A DNA stretch of 64,000 nucleotides from Sporosarcina ureilytica (GCF_001753205.1 NZ_CP017560.1:1736001-1800000), one strand, 5' to 3'; shown: positions 16,930 through 26,806, counted from the stretch's first letter. The notes: generated by a model not told the origin, from the sequence alone. Made by a program: numbers and translations.

Positions 16930-18630
16930 TTGGCTAGATTAAAAAATAGTACTGTTAGTATCTTTATTTTATGGCTGATTATCGTTCCACCAGGCGTTAT
17001 ATATATTATTAAAAATCATTTTCCTCAAGGAGTTCATTGGTTTTATTTAGTAATATTTATGCTGTTCGGTTTTTTAACGGTATTATTTCCAATTACAATG
17101 AACGGAAAGCCTATTCTCCTAGCCGCATGGATAACCATTCCTGCGTTTTTACTATTTGGGCTGCTAGTTGAAGTGATTTTGATGCAAGTATCTATTTTAG
17201 GCATGTTATTTTATTCAAAGAATCAGACGCATAGAAAAATCGACTTTTTTGTTAACTCGCTATTATTTTTCATTTTATCGATTGCGGCTGCTGCAGCTTT
17301 TCATTTAGCAGGTGGTGTGGTTGGATCATTAGAATTCTGGCCAATGATTATTGCCGTATCTGTCTACCAAATTGTGCATAGGTTGTTATATGATTTTGCC
17401 AAGTTTAACATAAACCGTGTTAAAGGTCGGGGTACTTATTTTACGAAAGATTTATTGCTAGAGAGTGCAACGGTAATTATCATTCTTCCTTTTGCGTTAA
17501 TGCTCTATTTTTTAGTCGAATATATTGGATTCGGCGCTTTTTTATTGTTAGGGATACCGTTTTTCTTTATTGTCATCACGTTACGTCTCTATAATAATAC
17601 AGAAAAAGTTAATGATGACTTACAACTGGCTGGTTCAATTGGTCATGAGCTTTCGAATCATTTGTCCGAGGAGAGCGTTATTAATCAGTTTATTAAAAAA
17701 GTATCTGAAATGTTTAAAGCTGACTTTACGTATCTATTTGATCATAAAAGTGAATGGTTAGAACTCCTTCGTTCTTATGAAAAAGGAGCATTTAAAAATA
17801 TTGATTTGAGTCGATTCTCTATTGGAGAAGGCATTGCTGGAACCGTCTTAAAGGAAAATAAACCAGTCATTTACGCAAAAAGAGAAGAGTGGTTAAATTT
17901 ATCGAAAGATTATACGCCGGATGCAATGCAAAGCATCATGGTGATGCCAATTTCGCGAAATCAAAAAATAGAAGGGGTCATATTTATTTCTTCTATGAAA
18001 AAGAACGTTTATACGGACTATCAATTAAAAATTCTTGATATTCTTTGTTCTTATTTTACAGTATCAGTTGAAAAAGCACGCTACGTTGAAGAAACTGTGC
18101 GAAAAAGCGAGCGTTGTGGACTGACTCATTTATATAATTATATTTACTTGGAAGAACGTTTAGCGTTTGAGAAAACGAGACTTCAGCATGGGAATTTAAA
18201 AGAGTTATCAGTTGTCATGATAGACATTGATCATTTTAAGCATATTAATGACACTTATGGACATCAAAGTGGGAATGATATTTTAATAAAATTAAGCGAG
18301 ATTCTTGAGAAGTATACGCCTGAAAATGGCATTGTTGGACGATACGGTGGAGAAGAATTTATTTATATACTCCCTGGTATGGCTAAAGAGGATACAATAG
18401 ATTTTGCTGAAGGTTTGCGTAAAAAAATCGAAACATATCAGTTCGAAATTTTTCCTGATTTAGGAGCGTCTAAAGCACCGATAGCAGTGACGATTACTGT
18501 AAGTATTGGTGTTTCTGCGATTCCTGAGGATACAGGTGATGTAAATGCTTTGTTGCGAAATGCTGACCGGGCCCTATATCTTGGCGCAAAACGAGCTGGA
18601 CGCAATAGGGTAGCGGGATATGTAAAATAA
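16930..18630 (+). CDS. Membrane GAF-GGDEF protein, predicted diguanylate cyclase (copy 1)
   Basis: A protein of about 566 residues. Residues 1–200 hold about six hydrophobic helices (LWLIIVPPGVIYII, MLFGFLTVLFPI, and others). A GAF-type sensor domain follows at about 230–390, and a GGDEF domain fills the C-terminus. The catalytic loop is RYGGEEF near residue 472, with VMIDIDHFKHINDTYGH carrying metal-binding Asp residues, so it should make c-di-GMP. The RxxD inhibitory site five residues before GGEEF is absent (PENG). TTG 16930 follows GGAGAGGTGG; GTG 16909 has no ribosome site. It is a paralogue of the next gene and lies beside the pilus operon. Confidence 0.88.
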   Translation: MARLKNSTVSIFILWLIIVPPGVIYIIKNHFPQGVHWFYLVIFMLFGFLTVLFPITMNGKPILLAAWITIPAFLLFGLLVEVILMQVSILGMLFYSKNQTHRKIDFFVNSLLFFILSIAAAAAFHLAGGVVGSLEFWPMIIAVSVYQIVHRLLYDFAKFNINRVKGRGTYFTKDLLLESATVIIILPFALMLYFLVEYIGFGAFLLLGIPFFFIVITLRLYNNTEKVNDDLQLAGSIGHELSNHLSEESVINQFIKKVSEMFKADFTYLFDHKSEWLELLRSYEKGAFKNIDLSRFSIGEGIAGTVLKENKPVIYAKREEWLNLSKDYTPDAMQSIMVMPISRNQKIEGVIFISSMKKNVYTDYQLKILDILCSYFTVSVEKARYVEETVRKSERCGLTHLYNYIYLEERLAFEKTRLQHGNLKELSVVMIDIDHFKHINDTYGHQSGNDILIKLSEILEKYTPENGIVGRYGGEEFIYILPGMAKEDTIDFAEGLRKKIETYQFEIFPDLGASKAPIAVTITVSIGVSAIPEDTGDVNALLRNADRALYLGAKRAGRNRVAGYVK

Positions 18631-18652
18631 AACGATAGTGAGGAGGCGTAAG

Positions 18653-20404
18653 ATGACGATATCTAAAGAAAAGCAGATGATTACATTTATCGTTTGGTTA
18701 CTCGTCTTTCCTCTCGTTTTTTATAGCGCTTATGTGTATTTCCCTATAGGTCGCCCTGATTGGACGAATATTATCCTGTTATTTATCATGCTATTTTTAA
18801 CGATGTTATTACCGATACGATTTAAAAACGTATCGATTTCTTTAGAGAGATGGGTTACGTTTACAATCTTTTTTCAATACGGCGTGTTTACAGAGTTTAT
18901 TTTCATCCAATTGGCGATGCTGATTTTATTATTTAGTGAAAAAACCTCCTTACCGTTAACTCATAAATTTTTTGTTAACGCTGCGATTTTTGGAATTACT
19001 TCAATAGTGAGTGGATTTGTTTTTTATGTTACCGGAGGGACAATGGAATCACTCCATTTTGGGCATATTCTTTTTTACGGACTTTTATATGCGAGTACTT
19101 ATTCATTGGTGAATAATATTTTACTTAAAATTTATTTTGCTTGGCATCAACGCAGCTATTCACTACTTTCTAAAGGGGCAATATGGGACTATATTTCAAC
19201 ACTCATTATGGTGCCGTTCAGTATTTCCCTCTACTTTTTACATGAATATCTTGGCAATAAATCATTAATTCTTGTTGGAATACCTTTCTTGATTGTTTTA
19301 ATAACGATTAAAATGTATAACACTTCAAATCGTTTACATCACCAACTTGCTCACGCAGGGAAAATCGGGCATGAACTCGCAGACAGACTGCTTTTTGATG
19401 AAGTACTTCAAACATTTATCGAAAAACTGAAGAATGTCATTCCTTTCGATCATGCATATGTCGTTGATTTAAGAAGTGAGCGCACACTTATTCCTTTAAT
19501 GGGGATGGAATCGGGCGCTATTACCAAAAACGTTCAAGGAATTTCTTTTCTGCATGAAAAGTCGGTTGATGATGGGCTGGATATGTATAAAACTAAAATT
19601 TATTTTAATGAAAATGAAATTAAGACTTTAAAAAATATACATTTCAAAAATAATGCAAGTTCGGTGATGACAACACCGATAATTCGTGATCATGCAACAG
19701 AGGGCTTTTTGGTTTTGACTGCAGAACGAAAAAATGTCTTCCAAACATCTGATATACAAATTATTGATATTTTGACAGGGTATTTTGCCATATCGCTTGA
19801 AAAGGCAAGGTATTTCGAAAACACGCTCAATAAAAGTGAAAAGTGCGGTTTAACAAAGCTTCATAATTATCGTTATTTAGATAGAAAATTGAATGAAGTT
19901 GTCAATGATTTTCACTTGAATAAAATAGAAAAAGTTTCAGTTATTGTTATGGATATTGATCATTTCAAGTCCGTAAATGATACGTACGGACATGAAAGTG
20001 GCAATGAACTATTAGTGAAACTAGCTAAGCGCTTAGCAAGCTATCAAAACGAAAATGATATTTTAGCGAGATATGGCGGGGAAGAGTTTGTATTTGTTTT
20101 ACCAAACAGGTCCAAGGAAAAGGCGGTAGCTTTTGCGGAGAAGATACGAACTGAAGTGGAAAGAACGAAATTTCAAGTCATTCCTGATTTATCAATAAAT
20201 AAGGAGCCAGTCAATGTAAACATTACACTCAGTTTAGGTGTTGCTTCTATTCCGGGTGACGCGCGTACAGCAAAGAAAGTAATGAGAAATGCGGATCGTG
20301 CACTTTATATCGGGGGAAAGCAAGCAGGTCGAAACAAAGTCGGTGTATTTGAAAAACAAGATAATACGAATCATGAAGAAACACAAACATTACCAAACGT
20401 ATAA
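18653..20404 (+). CDS. Membrane GAF-GGDEF protein, predicted diguanylate cyclase (copy 2)
   Basis: A 583-residue paralogue of the preceding gene with the same order: about six transmembrane helices, a GAF-like region at about 230–390, then GGDEF. The active loop is ARYGGEEFVFVLP near residue 475, and VMDIDHFKSVNDTYGHESGNE carries metal and guanine contacts. The usual RxxD feedback site is NEND, so the arginine is missing. ATG 18653 has GAGGAGG four bases upstream of the spacer; the in-frame GTG 18638 is upstream of that site. It starts 22 bp after copy 1, so the two are a tandem duplication in one operon, ended by a terminator overlapping the stop codon. Confidence 0.88.
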   Translation: MTISKEKQMITFIVWLLVFPLVFYSAYVYFPIGRPDWTNIILLFIMLFLTMLLPIRFKNVSISLERWVTFTIFFQYGVFTEFIFIQLAMLILLFSEKTSLPLTHKFFVNAAIFGITSIVSGFVFYVTGGTMESLHFGHILFYGLLYASTYSLVNNILLKIYFAWHQRSYSLLSKGAIWDYISTLIMVPFSISLYFLHEYLGNKSLILVGIPFLIVLITIKMYNTSNRLHHQLAHAGKIGHELADRLLFDEVLQTFIEKLKNVIPFDHAYVVDLRSERTLIPLMGMESGAITKNVQGISFLHEKSVDDGLDMYKTKIYFNENEIKTLKNIHFKNNASSVMTTPIIRDHATEGFLVLTAERKNVFQTSDIQIIDILTGYFAISLEKARYFENTLNKSEKCGLTKLHNYRYLDRKLNEVVNDFHLNKIEKVSVIVMDIDHFKSVNDTYGHESGNELLVKLAKRLASYQNENDILARYGGEEFVFVLPNRSKEKAVAFAEKIRTEVERTKFQVIPDLSINKEPVNVNITLSLGVASIPGDARTAKKVMRNADRALYIGGKQAGRNKVGVFEKQDNTNHEETQTLPNV

Positions 20405-20418
20405 TGTTTGTGTTTTTA
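20379..20418 (+). terminator. Terminator of the GGDEF gene pair
   Basis: AAACACAAACATT, inside the end of the coding sequence, pairs with AATGTTTGTGTTT and runs into a T-tract. The 3' arm begins at the stop codon. Confidence 0.85.
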
Positions 20419-20618
20419 AATTTATTAAATTATATAGAGAAAATTGAATACGTGAAGGAAGAAAGTAATATGGATTCTCAATGATAATTGTTGATTGTAC
20501 CAAGATTATCCGGTAAAATTAAGTAAATAGTTTCATATTAAACTCTACATAAATGATGGTATATTAAAAATCTGGTTTTTATAGTCTAAAAGTTCTACAT
20601 CGAGATTGGAGGTTTCTC

Positions 20619-21938
20619 ATGCAACATAAATATATAGTTTCAAGCGTTATAGGCGTACTCATTGTCTTTCTTTTCTATCAATCTATCTTTTCTTTTTCAA
20701 CAGCATCGGCTCAAAATGATAACGCCAATTCAACAATTGCTGGCATCAACATTACCGTAGATAAAGAATTAGATATTCAAGCTCTACTAGCCTCAGAGAT
20801 TCAGCAATGGAAAGAGCAGCCGCTAATCGTTCAAGGTCAATCGGCAATTGTAGAAGTTCCGACTCAATACATACAATTTGATATTACTGAAACAGTTGGC
20901 AAGTATATGCAAGCGATCAAAAATCCGTGGTATAAGCCGTGGGCGAAAGTACCAGGTGTTCATATTCCACTTGATGTCACATTATCTGATGAGTTGAAAA
21001 CAGCATTTATCAATGCACCTTTATTCAATGTTGATGAGACTATAGAAGCGATTCGAGAACATGCAAGTGAATTGAAAACGACGCCCGTAGTTGCAGAAGA
21101 AATTTCATTTTCAAAAGATATGATGAAAAGAGTGTCATTTGAAATTCAAGAAATTCATGGGAATAGTGCAAAGCTTTCTTCACTAGCTACAGAGCTGAAT
21201 GAAACGACAATAATGGCTGGCGAAACGTTTTCATTCTTAAATACATTTAACGACGATTTAATCCTCCGTGATGAAGAGTCGGTTAATTTTTTTGCTTCAG
21301 TTTTGTACAGTGTTGTTTTACAAGCTTATACATCAATTCAAGAAAGGCATTCCCAACATAACATCCCGAACTATTTACAACCCGGCATCGAGGTTGAAGT
21401 TAGTGAGAGATTACAAAGGGATTTTGCATTTGAAAATGAAGGGCAATCACCGATGATATTCGTAGCTTCCGTTGAAAATGGCCGATTACTCATTGAGCTT
21501 TACGCTTTGGAAAACAATTTGGATATCTCTTATTCTGTTAAAAAAATAGAAGTAAAACCTCGAACGATTTATCGTTTATCTCCAGATCTGCAAGTTGGCG
21601 AGGAAAAAGTACTTCAAAACGGTTCAAGTGGATATCGTGTAGCGGTATATAAAAAAATAGCAGATCAGGCGAGTTATGAAGCAGAACAGCAAATTAGCCG
21701 GGATTTTTATCCACCGCAACATAGAATTGTATTGGTTTCATCAAAAGAGGAGCTAGAAGACACTGCCGAAATAGAAAATGAAGAGCAAGGAAGCAATATA
21801 GAGGCGAATAAAGATAGTAATCATAACACAATAGATGATAAACAGGATAAAGATAATGATGGAGTTAAGGATTCTACTTCAAATAAAGAAGTAAAATATG
21901 ATAAAGGCGGCAATATCATTACCGACCAAGAAGAATAG
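20619..21938 (+). CDS. VanW-like/G5-like exported protein at the head of the pilus operon
   Basis: A 439-residue protein with an N-terminal signal or anchor helix (VIGVLIVFLFYQSIF, residues 10–24). Residues 170–310 resemble the VanW domain (TIMAGETFSFLNTF, then Glu-Arg-His, NYLQPGIEVEV, FENEGQSPMIFVAS), but the usual Gly-Gly-Gly-x-Cys-Gln motif is replaced by a Cys-free NFFASVLYS segment. A G5-like strand region (RTIYRLSPDLQVGEEKVLQNG) follows, then an acidic Asn/Asp/Lys-rich tail. It probably lies outside the membrane in contact with the wall. It ends 16 bp before pilB. Its role in pilus function is inferred only from position. Confidence 0.65.
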   Translation: MQHKYIVSSVIGVLIVFLFYQSIFSFSTASAQNDNANSTIAGINITVDKELDIQALLASEIQQWKEQPLIVQGQSAIVEVPTQYIQFDITETVGKYMQAIKNPWYKPWAKVPGVHIPLDVTLSDELKTAFINAPLFNVDETIEAIREHASELKTTPVVAEEISFSKDMMKRVSFEIQEIHGNSAKLSSLATELNETTIMAGETFSFLNTFNDDLILRDEESVNFFASVLYSVVLQAYTSIQERHSQHNIPNYLQPGIEVEVSERLQRDFAFENEGQSPMIFVASVENGRLLIELYALENNLDISYSVKKIEVKPRTIYRLSPDLQVGEEKVLQNGSSGYRVAVYKKIADQASYEAEQQISRDFYPPQHRIVLVSSKEELEDTAEIENEEQGSNIEANKDSNHNTIDDKQDKDNDGVKDSTSNKEVKYDKGGNIITDQEE

Positions 21939-21954
21939 AAAGGAGGGGAAGTCT

Positions 21955-23619
21955 TTGCCAGTCCAGCACCGTAAAAGACTTGGTGACTTACTTGTTGAAT
22001 CAAATGTTATTCAACCGGAGCAATTAGAAGAAGCACTCAAAAATAAAAGTCGGGAAGAGAAACTCGGTGATTATTTAATTGAACAGCAACTAATCACAGA
22101 ACAACAATTAATTGAAGTATTGGAGTTTCAACTCGGCATTCCACACGTCAATTTAAACCAATATTCGATTGACACTGAACTGATTCAGTTAGTGCCAAAA
22201 GAATTGGCGAAAAGAGCGAATCTCATGCCGATTCGCCGGGACCGAAATCGATTGTTAATTGCGATGGCAGACCCGATGGATTATTTTGCGATTGAAGAAC
22301 TACGAATGGCGACGGGCTGTCAAATTGAAACGAGTATTGCGGCTAAAGACGATATTTTCCGTACAATTACGAAGTATTATGATTTACAAGAATCGATGGA
22401 AGAAGCGCTTGACGATTTATTGCCGACCAACTTGGATGATGAGAACCAAATTACTGATGAAGATTCACCGATTGTCAGGTTAGTGAACCAAATTATTGCA
22501 AATGCCGTCGCGGAGCGCGCAAGTGATATTCACTTTGATCCGCAAGAAACGGAATTAAAAGTGCGTTATCGTGTCGACGGTGTGTTGAGGGATGAGCGTT
22601 CTCTTCCGAAGAATATGCAAAATATTATCACCGCACGTGTGAAAATAATGGGGAATTTAAATATAACTGAGAATAGAATTCCACAAGATGGACGTATTAA
22701 CTCTGTCGTTAATTTTAAACCGATAGATATTCGTCTTTCTACTTTACCAACGATTTATGGCGAGAAGATTGTGATGCGTGTTCTTGATTTGAGTACGGCT
22801 TTGAATGATATTCAAATGCTTGGATTTACAGCAGAGAATCTAAAGAAGTTTCAAACAATGTTAAAGAAACCAAACGGGATTGTGTTAATTACCGGTCCCA
22901 CAGGTTCAGGTAAGTCATCTACGTTATATGCTGCACTCAATCATTTAAATAACGAAACGATTAATATTATTACGGTTGAAGACCCGGTAGAATATCAGCT
23001 TCCGGGTGTGAACCAAATTCAAGTACGGGAAGAAATTGGCATGACATTTGCGACGGGGCTCCGGTCCATTTTAAGGCAAGACCCCGATGTCATTATGATT
23101 GGGGAAATCCGCGATGCTGAAACAGCAGAAATTGCGATTCGTTCGTCCTTAACTGGACATCTCGTGCTAAGTACACTGCATACAAACAGTGCCATCGAAT
23201 CGATTTCTCGTTTGACCGATATGGGAGTAGAACCCTTCCTGCTATCTCCGTCCCTCGTAGGCGCAATCGCACAACGGCTTGTACGGCGAGTTTGTAGGGA
23301 TTGCAGTGAAAAAAGAGTCCCGACAGATTATGAAAGACAAGTGTTTGCACAATTTGGTCGAACGATTGCCGAAGTGACACGCGGTAGAGGGTGTCCTTCC
23401 TGTAACCAAACTGGTTATCGGGGGCGTATTGCCATTCATGAAATACTGGTCATTGACGATTCGATAAAAGAGCATATTTTATTAAAAAGTGGTCCAATGG
23501 AAATTCGAAAAGAAGCTCGTGAAAAAGGCTTTCAGACATTAGTAGAAGACGGATTATTAAAAGTAGAAGCAGGACTTACGACGATAGAGGAAGTGTTACG
23601 TGTCGCAACGTCTGAATAG
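21955..23619 (+). CDS. pilB: Type IV pilus assembly ATPase
   Basis: A 554-residue GspE/PilB ATPase that powers pilus extension. The N-terminal MshEN-type domain (RLGDLLVESNVIQPEQLEEAL) spans about 1–140. The RecA-like domain has Walker A GPTGSGKSST near 313, the Asp box VEDPVEYQLPGVNQ, Walker B-like DPDVIMIGEIRD and the His box LSTLHTN. A tetracysteine zinc site (CRDC and CPSC) sits near the C-terminus. TTG 21955 follows GGAGGGG; the longer frame from 21898 overlaps the preceding gene in another frame and is not used. It shares an operon with pilT and pilC. Confidence 0.95.
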   Translation: MPVQHRKRLGDLLVESNVIQPEQLEEALKNKSREEKLGDYLIEQQLITEQQLIEVLEFQLGIPHVNLNQYSIDTELIQLVPKELAKRANLMPIRRDRNRLLIAMADPMDYFAIEELRMATGCQIETSIAAKDDIFRTITKYYDLQESMEEALDDLLPTNLDDENQITDEDSPIVRLVNQIIANAVAERASDIHFDPQETELKVRYRVDGVLRDERSLPKNMQNIITARVKIMGNLNITENRIPQDGRINSVVNFKPIDIRLSTLPTIYGEKIVMRVLDLSTALNDIQMLGFTAENLKKFQTMLKKPNGIVLITGPTGSGKSSTLYAALNHLNNETINIITVEDPVEYQLPGVNQIQVREEIGMTFATGLRSILRQDPDVIMIGEIRDAETAEIAIRSSLTGHLVLSTLHTNSAIESISRLTDMGVEPFLLSPSLVGAIAQRLVRRVCRDCSEKRVPTDYERQVFAQFGRTIAEVTRGRGCPSCNQTGYRGRIAIHEILVIDDSIKEHILLKSGPMEIRKEAREKGFQTLVEDGLLKVEAGLTTIEEVLRVATSE

Positions 23620-23630
23620 GATGTGAAAAA

Positions 23631-24671
23631 ATGTTAAACGAGATGACCAATTTATTCAAAAATGCGTATGAAAAGAGCGCCTCTGATTTACACTTATCAT
23701 TTGGAATCCCGGCAGTTTATCGAATTGACGGGACATTACAGTCTTTAGACGATAAAACATATACGTCTGAACAGCTTAAAGAAATGGTTGAAGGCATTAT
23801 TCCGGAAAATAAAAAGGAAGATTTCCAAGAAAAAGGGGAGGTCGACTTTAACTTTTCATTGAAAGACCTTTGCCGGTTTCGTGTGAATGCATTTCATCAA
23901 AGAGGGGAAGTTTCCATTGCAGCTAGACTTGTATCTAGTTCAATCCCAACCATTGGAGCGTTAAGCATGCCGAACATTTTATATGATTTAGCTGAAAAAC
24001 CACAAGGATTAATTTTAGTGACAGGGCCAACTGGTTCAGGAAAATCAACGACGTTAGCGGCCATGATTGACTATGTGAATAAGCGTTATGCAAAACATAT
24101 TATTACGCTTGAAGACCCCATTGAATATACACATACACATCATAAATCGATCGTTAACCAACGTGAAGTCGGGGCAGATACGCAAAGTTTTGCGAATGGC
24201 CTGCGGGCGGCTTTACGACAAGATCCCGATATCATATTGGTTGGAGAAATGCGTGATCTTGAGACGATTTCAACTGCGATTACTGCAGCGGAGACGGGAC
24301 ATTTAGTGCTCGCAACACTTCATACGAGCAGCGCAATCACTACAATTGACCGAATCATTGACGTTTTTCCACCGCATCAGCAAAGTCAAGTTCGTATCCA
24401 ACTTGCAAATGTGTTGCAAGGGGTTATTTCCCAGCGTTTATTCGTACGGAAAGACGGACGCGGTCGGATTGCGGCGACAGAAGTATTAGTTCAAGTGCCT
24501 GCAGTTGCGAATTTAATACGCTCAGAAAAAGTGCATCAAATTCAAAACATTATGCAGACTAGCAGAAGGGTAGGCATGCATACGCTTGAAACGTCTATTC
24601 AGCAGTTAATTGCTGCCGATATCATTCGTCATGAAGACGCTGCGCCTTATCTTGTGCAAGGTGAGTTTTAA
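23631..24671 (+). CDS. pilT: Type IV pilus retraction ATPase
   Basis: A 346-residue PilT. The N-terminal PAS-like domain starts SASDLHLSFGIPAVYRIDG. Walker A GPTGSGKSTT lies near residue 130, with the Asp box LEDPIEYTHTH, Walker B-like DPDIILVGEMRD and the retraction-type signature AAETGHLVLATLHT. It depolymerises pili for twitching or DNA uptake. It starts 11 bp after pilB with a weak ribosome site (AGGATGTG) and overlaps pilC by one base. A dedicated retraction ATPase separates this from minimal competence pseudopilus systems such as B. subtilis comG. Confidence 0.95.
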   Translation: MLNEMTNLFKNAYEKSASDLHLSFGIPAVYRIDGTLQSLDDKTYTSEQLKEMVEGIIPENKKEDFQEKGEVDFNFSLKDLCRFRVNAFHQRGEVSIAARLVSSSIPTIGALSMPNILYDLAEKPQGLILVTGPTGSGKSTTLAAMIDYVNKRYAKHIITLEDPIEYTHTHHKSIVNQREVGADTQSFANGLRAALRQDPDIILVGEMRDLETISTAITAAETGHLVLATLHTSSAITTIDRIIDVFPPHQQSQVRIQLANVLQGVISQRLFVRKDGRGRIAATEVLVQVPAVANLIRSEKVHQIQNIMQTSRRVGMHTLETSIQQLIAADIIRHEDAAPYLVQGEF

Positions 24672-25876
24672 TGCCAGTTTATAAATATAGTGGAAGAACA
24701 TCTTCTGGGGAAATGAAGAAAGGAACGATTTCCGCTCCGTCTGAAAAAGAAGCGATTACGAAATTACGGAACCAAGGCATTAATCCGCGTGAAATTGAAG
24801 AATCGAACAGCATTCTTCATAAAGAATTGTCCTTTACGAAAAAAGTGAAAAATGAAGACTTTGTCATTTATTGCCGACAGTTTGAAACGCTTATTCGTGC
24901 AGGCGTTTCGGTCGTGGAAGCGACCCATATTTTAGCGAACCAAACATCAAGTAAATCTTTAAAAAATGCATTATTTACTATTGAAGAAGAAGTACGTGCC
25001 GGCACGTCTTTTTCTGATGCTGCGGGGAAAAATGAGGCCGTCTTTCCAACACTCTTCGTCAATATGATGCGCGTGGCAGAAGCGACAGGAAATCTTGACT
25101 CTACGTTAGAGCGGCTTTCAAGTCATTATGAAAAACAATTTAAATTAAAAAAGAGTATTCAATCGGCATTGATGTATCCGATAGTTTTACTCGCCGCGAT
25201 TATCGTTGTTTCTATCGGATTGCTGTTGACAGTCGTGCCAAGTTTTGCAGAAATGTTCGAGGACTTCGGGGCGGAACTGCCGTTTATTACATTGTTTGTA
25301 TTGGAAATCAGTGACTTTTTACAGACGTTTTGGTGGGTTTTTCTGCTCATCGTGGTCGTCATTCCCGTCATTTTTTCTTACTTATATAAAAATAATGCAC
25401 AATTTCACTATCAAACGCATTACTTTTTATTGAAAATGCCGGTGCTAGGGCCGTTGCTTCAAAAATCAGCCATTGCGCAAATGACGCGTACATTGTCTTC
25501 GTTATTTAGCAGTTCAGTGCCTATTTTACAAGCATTAAAAATTGTCGAACGCGTCGTAAACAATCCGATTATCGGGAAAGTCATATTGGAGGCGCATGAC
25601 AGTCTTGAAAAAGGAAGCTCATTATCCGCGCCATTAGCGAAAAGCTGGCTTTTTCCGCCGCTCGTCACCCAAATGACATCCATCGGGGAGCAGACGGGGT
25701 CACTGGACTACATGTTAGAAAAAGTAGCTGACTTTTACGAAGACGATGTCGATCGTTCGGTTGATACGATAAAGTCGTTAATTGAGCCGATTATGATTAT
25801 TTTACTCGCCGGTATCGTTGGGACAATTGTTTTATCGATTATGGTTCCGATGTTTAGTTTGTTTGAGCAGATTTAA
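24671..25876 (+). CDS. pilC: Type IV pilus inner-membrane platform protein
   Basis: A 401-residue GspF/PilC protein. Two homologous T2SSF domains are visible: residues 65–190 (FVIYCRQFETLIRAGVSVVEA) and 270–395 (MTRTLSSLFSSSVPILQALKIV), each followed by transmembrane helices (YPIVLLAAIIVVSIGLLLTVV and PIMIILLAGIVGTIVLSIMV). The conserved MRVAEATGNLD and SIGEQTGSLD turns are present. It couples PilB/PilT to the growing pilus. It starts at the pilT stop (TAATG), so translation is coupled. Confidence 0.95.
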   Translation: MPVYKYSGRTSSGEMKKGTISAPSEKEAITKLRNQGINPREIEESNSILHKELSFTKKVKNEDFVIYCRQFETLIRAGVSVVEATHILANQTSSKSLKNALFTIEEEVRAGTSFSDAAGKNEAVFPTLFVNMMRVAEATGNLDSTLERLSSHYEKQFKLKKSIQSALMYPIVLLAAIIVVSIGLLLTVVPSFAEMFEDFGAELPFITLFVLEISDFLQTFWWVFLLIVVVIPVIFSYLYKNNAQFHYQTHYFLLKMPVLGPLLQKSAIAQMTRTLSSLFSSSVPILQALKIVERVVNNPIIGKVILEAHDSLEKGSSLSAPLAKSWLFPPLVTQMTSIGEQTGSLDYMLEKVADFYEDDVDRSVDTIKSLIEPIMIILLAGIVGTIVLSIMVPMFSLFEQI

Positions 25877-26024
25877 TAATATTCCGGGTACAAGATACTG
25901 AAAACCATTTGTGTCTTTCCGCAAAAGGCGGCGTCTGGCACCCGCTAGATACATAGTTAATCACTTTAAGGAGGTGAAATTAATTAAAATGAAAAACAAA
26001 AATGAAAAAAATGGAGGTCATAAT

Positions 26025-26534
26025 ATGATTAATAGAATGAGAAAGCAACTTAAAAACGAAAAAGGTTTAACACTTGTTGAGTTACTTGCGGTTATTGTGA
26101 TTTTAGGAATTATTGCGGCGATTGCAATTCCGGCTATTGGGAATATCATTACAAATAGTAAGTATAATGCGGTAAAAGCGGATGCGATTAATGTAATCAA
26201 TGCTGCTCAAATGTATTACTTGGATAATCCAGAAGGGGAAGAAGCAGCAAATCCATCGGGTTCCGAGGCTGGTGAGAATACAAAAGAGAAAATTACTGTA
26301 GAAGCGTTAGTCAAGGCGAAATACTTAGAAACCCCTGGTGCAATTCCTGGAAAGGCAACAGTAGGCATTAATACGCCACAAGCTATAACAACTACTGCAA
26401 TTCCATTTGCAAAAGGCAAGTCTGTCTCATTTACAAATGCAACAATTACTATAATTAATGGTGATTCTAAAAAGGGAAGTCAAATAGATAGCACTCATAC
26501 AATTGGGGAAACAACCGAGCCAGGTAACGGATAA
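26025..26534 (+). CDS. pilA: Major type IV pilin
   Basis: A 169-residue prepilin. The leader is 14 residues ending KNEKG, the cleavage site G|LTLVE has Glu5, and the helix (LLAVIVILGIIAAIAIPAIG) is typical of type IVa pilins. The globular part is short, Thr/Ala-rich and cysteine-free. ATG 26025 has GGAGG seven bases upstream. An in-frame ATG 25989 lies 11 bases after a stronger AAGGAGGTGA, so a 12-residue-longer leader is possible. It follows pilC and precedes a strong hairpin, fitting separate high-level accumulation of pilin mRNA. The proximity to pilBTC and the canonical start make it the major subunit. Confidence 0.88.
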   Translation: MINRMRKQLKNEKGLTLVELLAVIVILGIIAAIAIPAIGNIITNSKYNAVKADAINVINAAQMYYLDNPEGEEAANPSGSEAGENTKEKITVEALVKAKYLETPGAIPGKATVGINTPQAITTTAIPFAKGKSVSFTNATITIINGDSKKGSQIDSTHTIGETTEPGNG

Positions 26535-26627
26535 AAAACAGACTAAATTTGGGCAATTAAACTAATCATTAGATTATGCATATACCTAGGGTTATTGGTA
26601 TCTTTTAAGTTAGTAAAGGGAAGCTAT

Positions 26628-26663
26628 TGCAATAAGACAATCGCTTTTAATTGTCTTATTGCA
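26628..26663 (+). terminator. Strong hairpin between pilA and pilM
   Basis: TGCAATAAGACAAT and ATTGTCTTATTGCA form a perfect 14-bp stem with an 8-nt loop. No T-run follows, so it may be an mRNA-stabilising or partial terminator structure that separates abundant pilA transcript from pilMNO. The remainder of 26535–26806 holds no gene. Confidence 0.55.
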
Positions 26664-26806
26664 TGAGGCTCTCGTCCAAAACTAATCTTCTCGTTTCACA
26701 TAAATTTTCTAATCCACTTTATTTCATCCCCCACAATAGCGAATAAAAAAAGTTATTCCCTACTGTTAGTGATGAAATTGCAAGCCAATGAAAGGAGCAC
26801 TATTTC

